From Hysterium pulicare CBS 123377 (taxonomy: Eukaryota; Ascomycota; Dothideomycetes; Hysteriales; Hysteriaceae), in assembly GCA_000467715.1 (NCBI GenBank), contig AJFK01000257.1, positions 1 through 64,000 on the forward strand: a stretch of 64,000 nucleotides of DNA, in the 5' to 3' direction. A program made the translations under genes and the position numbers. This document shows positions 58,331 to 64,000 of the stretch, piece after piece (the first letter of the stretch is position 1; the number at the start of each line of letters is the position of its first letter). The notes under the pieces were generated by a model that worked only from the letters and a program-made list of their open reading frames with translations, did not search any database and was not told the origin of the DNA.

Positions 58331-58656
58331 TTGATTACTATCCGAAAGAATATTGCTTCGTACGCTAGGAGAGCTCATCATGATAGAACGTTGGAAGCTG
58401 GTCAATAGATATCATTTGAATATCGAACAGATATTAACTAAAGGTCTGCAGAATTGTGAGAGCTATCTAAAGAACTACTACGTGAGCTGAATAAGATGCC
58501 AGGACTATCCATAGAAACCATGCTCCGCAAAAGCATGCTGTCTATATCTACTCGATATAAGATGGCTAGCATCCGGTAAACTCTTATCCTACCATATTTC
58601 CATCTAACCCGAGCAACGGTTTTCTCTTCTTGACCGTACCCATACACAATCTTTTT
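58331..58656. other. Intergenic region between convergent genes
   Basis: 3' flanks of the SANT-like and transporter genes. Nothing else seen. Confidence 0.5.
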
Positions 58657-60139
58657 CTAAACCGTAACAACCGATCGTCTGTCCAACCGTCCAGAACCAA
58701 CCTTCCTACCACTGATTGGCATTCTCATGTATGCCTCAATGCTTCTTTTTCGATTATCCTCTTTCTTCATCTTCCTCTGCTGAACTAGCCATGCGGCCCC
58801 GATCAATGCAGCTCCAATCCCGTACGCAAACCCAGAACAAAGCTGCGCATACAAGTATTCCCCATGACCCGCCTGGACAAGGGCTCCGCCCACAGGCCCT
58901 CCAATCAAGACCGCAAAACTGATTAGTGTGAAGCACATTCCCATTCTTGTTCCCAACTTCTCTTTGTCCGTGGTAATGCTCGCACAAGCAGCCGTGAAGA
59001 GAGTCTGTAGCGCGTGCCAGAAGAAACCATAGATTGCCACGAAAATTTCAAGGCCTCGAAGATCAGAGGCGGCTATCCAGGCAAAAATACAAGAAGCGCT
59101 AAAGAGAGCAGAGATGGAAAGGCAGGGAATTGGACCGTAGAGATGGTCTGAGATCCAAGGGACTATGAGACGACCGAGGAGGCCTGTTGCGTTGAGTATT
59201 ATGAGAGTCGTGAAGGAGGTCGTTGCAGGGAGGTGGAGGATCGCTTCGCCGTACAAGGGGATCTGGGATCGAAACTATCAGCAAAATGCTATGATATAGG
59301 TGGGCGATAACGAGGCTTACATAGTAGACGACGAACCAAACAGCAAGATAAGTAATGATGGTGCCAGCTGAGAAGAGTGAGTAATCGACCTGCTTGAAAG
59401 CGTCCCAGTCAAGATATGTCTGCTTTTCCTTCTTCTTTGGAAGATGAATAGGATCGGATGCAGCTATAACTATAGCACTACCAAGCACGATGATTGCACC
59501 CATGACACGGAGAGCGCCTTTCACACCAATAGCAGGAATGAGTTGCTGGCCGAGCTTTTGACATACATGTTAGATGAGACGAGGAAATTGGCCAGAGGGA
59601 GAGCGTGTACTGAGGAGCAGACTTACAACACTGTATACAATTGCTCCGATTGGAGCTCCGGTAGATCCAATGCCTAACGCCAATCCCCTTTTCTTCTCGA
59701 AATGCGTGGCTACGAGCCATACTGCCGGAGCCCACAAGAAACCATTGCCAAGCCCGTAAGCTACACCATGCGAGAAGAAGATCTGTGGATAGGTATCGGC
59801 GAAGCTTGAACCAAATATTCCGACCACTTGCAACGTGCACCCGGCGATGATGCAAATATAGAAGTAACCAGCGTCAAGAAGCCTGCCGCTGATAGTTCCG
59901 AAAAAGGATAGAATGAAAACTGGAGTCGATCCAATCCATGAGATATTCGAGGGGGATGTGTGGAGCGCTGTTGTATAGTATGCTTGGAATACTCCAAATG
60001 CGGAGATGAAACCGAATGTGTTAAAGGTGATTAGAAAATTGACGACAACTTGAAGCCATGCTGTTCCTCCTCTGTCCACGACCACCTCTCTCTTCAACTC
60101 TTTTTCTGATCTTTCAAGCACGCGACCGTCGGCGGTCAT
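58657..60139 (-). CDS. MFS transporter, monocarboxylate-permease (MCT/Mch) type
   Basis: Three exons (59627-60139, 59321-59554, 58657-59274) encode 454 residues with about 12 membrane segments. The N-terminal GGTAWLQVVVNFLITFNTFG and FGVFQAYYTTALHTSPSNIS motifs are the fungal MCT-family start. Further landmarks are GVAYGLGNGFLWAPA, FEKKRGLALGIGSTGAPIG and LNATGLLGRLIVPWISDHLYGP. Members of this group carry monocarboxylates, riboflavin or secondary metabolites across the plasma membrane; the substrate here is unknown. It lies 305 bp downstream of the stop of a broken enoyl-reductase gene on the same strand, which may be a remnant of a metabolic cluster. The transporter itself is intact. Confidence 0.88.
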
Positions 60140-60444
60140 ACTTTGGGGAAGGAGACGAGGGTTTCGATAGGTTGAGAGTGGAAAATATAGTCAAAAGGTC
60201 GAGGAACGTTTGGTACTGAGCTCTGAGGACTCGGGAGGATGAAACGAGTTGAAATTGAAGAGAGTTAGGTGGCGAAGCTGGGTGGAATAATGGAGTCATG
60301 AGGGGTTCAAATAGTGAATGATGCCTTCCCAGTTCAATATGGGAAAGAGTGCGCTCGGTCATCGACCGAAAAGAGCATGCAACAAGAAACTCGAGCTTTT
60401 GTGGCAAGAAAGCTGGTTGTGCCAAACATAATCCCAACCATTGC
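60140..60444. other. Intergenic region
   Basis: Promoter region of the transporter gene. No other feature seen. Confidence 0.45.
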
Positions 60445-61499
60445 TCATGGTGATAGGGTCTTTGTATAGCGAGCCTTGATCGTGCCGTTGTTCAGAAGAC
60501 CTTCGGTAAGTTTCCAGAATTGAACCGCGAAATGGTAATCCTCTGGCTTTGCCGGTATCGTCAAAATCCCAGCTGAGAAGTCCTCACCGATAGCTGTATA
60601 TGCGATTGTGAAGGCATTGCTCACGTCATCTCTAGGAAGGCTTTCTACATTGAGGCCGATCGAGGAATACTTGCCACCAGCTGTCCCAATGGCATTACAG
60701 CAGATGGAGGCAGCGGACCCTTCGCCAATACAGTCAAAGGCAAGAGAGAGCTTATTCTGAGTGGCCCCAGGGATTTTGGTTTGGCTCCGACATTGGGTGC
60801 TGGGTAATCGAATACTTGGTCTGCTCTAAGTTTACGAAGCAGATCAAAATTATGAGGCGACGCCGTTGTAATCACTTTGTAGTTTGATCTGGCCTTAATT
60901 AGCAGAGACGGAGAACACACAACGGCCTGAAGTAACTTGCAGCTTCGCGAATTGAACAGCGAGAGTGCCTGTCATAGATCAGGATTGGAGTCGGTTCTGG
61001 ATCTTCGCTTGGCGGTCGAAGTAGCCCTAGCGATTGATAAAGACCTTCTCCCACAGTTGTTATTCCAACTCCTAGAGTTGCGGCATCCTCGAAAGAGACG
61101 TTGTCCGCAAGCTTAATTTGTAGGTCACCCTTTGCCGTAACATAGTCAGCAAAGGCACCGTCTTGCTTGTAAGGGCTCGCTGTACTGTCTGTTCAGCTCT
61201 GATTCTGGTCGAGGTATTTTGTGCAGCTTACCACCGCGGACAAACCCCGCCACTCTATCTCCTACTTTTAATCCATTCGTGACGGCCTTCCCAACTTCTT
61301 CAACAATTCCGGAGTAATCGCAGCCTGAAATTGTGCCAGGGGTTGGGTGGTATTCAAGACCCTTCCAGTCCGTGGGATTCAGAGCAACAGCTTTAGTTTT
61401 CAGAATGATGTACTCGTCTCTCAAGGTTGGAAAAGGCACCTTAGAATCCACCTGGGCAATGCCCTTTGATTTGTGTACGATAGCTTTTCGAGTTGACAT
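60445..61499 (-). pseudogene. Broken zinc-type alcohol dehydrogenase / enoyl reductase
   Basis: Three exon-like pieces (61232-61499, 60937-61179, 60445-60893) follow the medium-chain reductase family that includes trans-enoyl reductases of polyketide pathways. The start is normal (MSTRKAIVHKSKGIAQ), with ALNPTDWKGLEY, GCDYSGIVEEVG and GDRVAGFVRGG. Where the cofactor motif GGSTATGT should follow PTPILIY, about 14 bases are missing near 60971, and the frame shifts before [12 protein letters not shown] can be read. A second frame change lies near 60780, just before NKLSLAFDCIGEGSAAS. The last piece then runs cleanly to the usual C-terminus ARYTKTLSP. A functional NADPH-binding enzyme is unlikely unless both are sequencing errors. 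Confidence 0.8.
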
Positions 61500-61790
61500 T
61501 GTTTTAGAGCGCAAGTGTGATAGAGCAAACGACAGGAGATTAGTTGAGGATCAGGATGTTTCTTGTCATGGCAAGTATGTACACGGCGATAGAAATAGTG
61601 GTTGGAGGTCGGGTTTAGATCCGGGGAGAATCTAAGTAAGGAATCCTGCTGACAAATTATGAAGATCATCATTCATTGCTACACTTGAGCACATTGGCGG
61701 AGATCCGTTGGCCTTAATCGCGATTTGACTGATGTCAGGTAACTTCTTCAGATGCAACTTTTGACGTTCTTAAATAATGCATTCAAGACT

Positions 61791-63056
61791 TTAACTTCTT
61801 GTGTTTGTTAATGGATACGCCTCTCCTTCATCATCTAAATCATCAACGTCGAAGTCGCGAGCATTTTGACTCCTAGCCTCTTCATCATTCTTTAGCTTTC
61901 CGAACCCCTTTCCCTCTAATGATTCCAGCGGATTTGGATAGGGCGTGGCGCAATTCGCTGATCTCAGCGGAGGATAGTAACGTCGGTATGTGAAGTAAGC
62001 AACCATGATTCCCAGTAACGAACCAGTCGTAACATCCCAGACATCGTGACGATAGTCCTCGCAGCGGGATATTGCTATCAAAGCAGCCCCGAGAAGAGGT
62101 ACAAATGCTATTAGTACACGCGCAAGGTCTGTTCGTGGCCGGAAAACGTGGCATTGACCCGCAAGAAAAAGGGCGAGGAATCCTAAGCCGCTGAACGCGA
62201 AGCTGCTATGTCCACTGGGAAAGCTACGCCACCCGTCATGTAGTACATGATGATCAGTTTCAGTGCAAATTTCCCAGGTCACTAAATGATGGTCTGGTGT
62301 TCCCTTCTGCTATACATTTGATTAGCTAGCGGTATTATCCTTCCGAAGATAGACTCACAGGTTTGCAACGAGCTATCAAGTCCGGCCTCGGTCTGCCTAC
62401 TGCATTTTTGATAACCTTCAACTTCTTTAATAACGATAAAGTCTTGGAAAGCTCGGAAACCTTACGTCGGTTATGAATAAAGTTAGGATCAAGCTGCGAG
62501 GGTATTAGCAGTGCGACTGACAGCCGATGGGCAAGGCCTCTACCTGATAAACCAGCCCAAGAACGTGACATGCGCCTTATGAAGCGTAGGTCTAAATACT
62601 GAAGCCCATATCACTAGCACAGCTATAGGTATGCCTCCAGCATAAACGAAAAGCCAAACTTCTTGGTGTCAGCCATTGTATTCTTGGCTAGTATTGAGGT
62701 GTGTCCTACAAACTGGTACGCGCTCTCTCTCTGTGTGAGGGTATTGTATTGCAAGGTTGTCCAGCGAGAACATGCGGTGGAATGGTTCGGCGAAAAATTG
62801 GACCTAGGAGAGTGAGGACTCGTTTCATTCTCATCCAGATCTAAACGGACCACGATGTATCCGGTCAACAGTACTGCGAGACCAACGTAGTCGGAGGCAT
62901 ACGATCGCTGAAAGGTGTCAACAAGTGAGCTTCGGGTTGTTCTAGGTGTGTGAATGCTCTTACCTGCCAGAATCTCGCGGCGGCACCTAAGAAGCCTTGA
63001 GACTGTAAGAGATCATTGACTCGGCGCCCATTTGAATGAGCGCTCTGTCCTGGCAT
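61791..63056 (-). CDS. DPP1: Diacylglycerol pyrophosphate phosphatase (PAP2 family)
   Basis: Seven exons (62964-63056, 62851-62907, 62710-62803, 62544-62658, 62466-62493, 62359-62415, 61791-62306) encode 319 residues. All three phosphatase motifs are present: KNAVGRPRP (KX6RP), SFPSGHSS (PSGH) and SRCEDYRHDVWD (SRX5HX3D). About six membrane segments include DYVGLAVLLTGYIV, WLFVYAGGIPIAVLVIWASV and GFLALFLAGQCHVF. Yeast Dpp1 removes phosphate from diacylglycerol pyrophosphate and phosphatidate at the vacuole. Intron 2 (62804-62850, 47 nt) uses the donor GTCCGT, unlike the GTRNGT donors nearby, yet the join YIVVQFFAEPFHRMFSLDNL is exactly the family sequence. The C-terminus is acidic and hydrophilic. 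Confidence 0.9.
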
Positions 63057-63328
63057 GATCAGGGGAATTCAATAGCAATCACCATTTCTGAAGTTGAGAG
63101 CATCGGGGGATGAGACTTGGCGCAACGCGAAACGACAGGGATAAATCCGGCATCATTCGCTGCAGCGCCGATCTTCAATTCCGAAGCTCAGAGCTGCATT
63201 CATTCAGCACTTCACTTCATGCCGAATTTCTCAATTCACCAACCCTAGCGACTCGCTCGAACTTCTTATACAAGCCGTCTCCTCTCGATACTCAATATCT
63301 CTGCGCCACTTTTCCGGGTCATCTCAAT

Positions 63329-64000
63329 ATGGCAGACGAAGAGGAGCAGATCAACACTTTGTTTCCTCAGCCTCCACCATTCTACAAGCAATTTACCTCA
63401 CAGAATCTGGAGCGCATAAAAGAGTTCAGAGATGACACTGGCCTGAGCATTAAAAGCGAAGAGTCGCCAAACCGTGCTACATCAAACGCTCCCCGTTTAC
63501 TCGATCTTCCTCCAGAATTAAGATACCTCATACCGCCCGAGCCACCAGAGGACGGTAGGCTTCGAATCTTTGGCGCCCCGGTAGATGTAAGTAGTTTGGA
63601 CGTTTCATTACACAAGCTGATTTTGAGTTATAGATCACTCATCCACAATCGAGTCTCCAAGACTATGGTATCGAGCAGCTTTATCCCTCGCCTCCCACTC
63701 TGACCGATGGAGAAGTCGCAAACCTCGATGCCACATGGACAAATGAACGTACGCAATACTTGCAAGCAATAGCTAGATCTCTCCTTTTGAACTTTGTCGA
63801 ACTCTTGGGTATAATGTCGGTTAACCCAGCCGAGTATAGCGCCAAGATCGAACATATAAAGACCTTGTTCATCAATGCGCACCACTTGATCAATGAATAC
63901 CGTCCTCATCAAGCGCGAGAAACGCTCATACTCATGATGGAAGAACAACTAGAGAGAAAGAAGGCAGAGGTGGAAGGAGTCAGGCAGATGAAAGAAAAGA
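63329..64000 (+). CDS. MED7: Mediator complex subunit 7, 3' end beyond the window
   Basis: Exon 63329-63586, a 47-nt intron, then exon 63634 to the window edge; the coding sequence runs off the end. The start ATG opens MADEEEQINTLFPQPPPFYK, the usual fungal MED7 start. PELRYLIPPEPPEDGRLRIFG, the join GAPVDITHPQSSLQDYGIEQLYP, and the helical block LQAIARSLLLNFVELLGIMS plus NEYRPHQARETLILMMEEQL complete the recognisable family sequence. MED7 pairs with MED21 to form the hinge of the Mediator middle module in the nucleus. It is divergent from DPP1 with a 272-bp spacer. About 210 residues are visible. Confidence 0.93.

Overview
This is a eukaryotic window from a filamentous ascomycete (Pezizomycotina). 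Most genes are interrupted by short introns of about 45-80 nt, with GTRNGT-type donors, CTRAC-like branch points and AG acceptors. Gene density is about one per 2.5 kb, and the families are fungal: Cip1, LaeA-type methyltransferase, pisatin-demethylase-like P450, Dpp1, Mam3 and an LSB5-like VHS/GAT protein. A leotiomycete-like fungus is a reasonable guess, but the sequence alone does not settle the class. No rRNA, tRNA, CRISPR, retroelement or virus-derived element was recognised.

Layout. 0-8 kb is accessory: a small secreted cysteine protein, a P450 divergent from a LaeA-type methyltransferase, a decayed short-chain dehydrogenase and a small Gln/Ser-rich protein. 8-32 kb is mostly housekeeping: Mediator subunit MED13, the nucleolar ribosome-biogenesis protein ENP2/NOL10, actin-capping protein alpha, a 2085-residue ZNFX1/Hrr1-type RNA-silencing helicase, two disordered nuclear-looking proteins, and an LSB5-like endocytic adaptor. 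32-43 kb has wider spacing: a candidate 41-residue metallothionein-like peptide, two multi-pass membrane proteins of unknown function, a Baeyer-Villiger-type monooxygenase and a 3.3-kb gene-poor stretch. 43-53 kb holds Mam3/CNNM, a Cip1-like secreted protein, the mitochondrial BCKDH E1-beta subunit and a second P450. 53-64 kb holds an atypical Hsp70-like ATPase, an orphan SANT-like/coiled-coil protein, an MCT-type MFS transporter, a broken enoyl-reductase gene, the lipid phosphatase Dpp1, and the 5' part of MED7, which runs off the window.

Working together. The P450/methyltransferase pair, the BVMO and the transporter plus enoyl-reductase remnant look like scattered secondary-metabolism genes, not one intact cluster, because no backbone synthase is present. 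Two oxidoreductases (at about 6 kb and 61 kb) are pseudogenes, and both have lost their dinucleotide-binding motif. The strongest functional system is the ZNFX1/Hrr1-like helicase. Exon boundaries were worked out by hand from splice signals and reading frame; every multi-exon model given as a CDS closes in frame.
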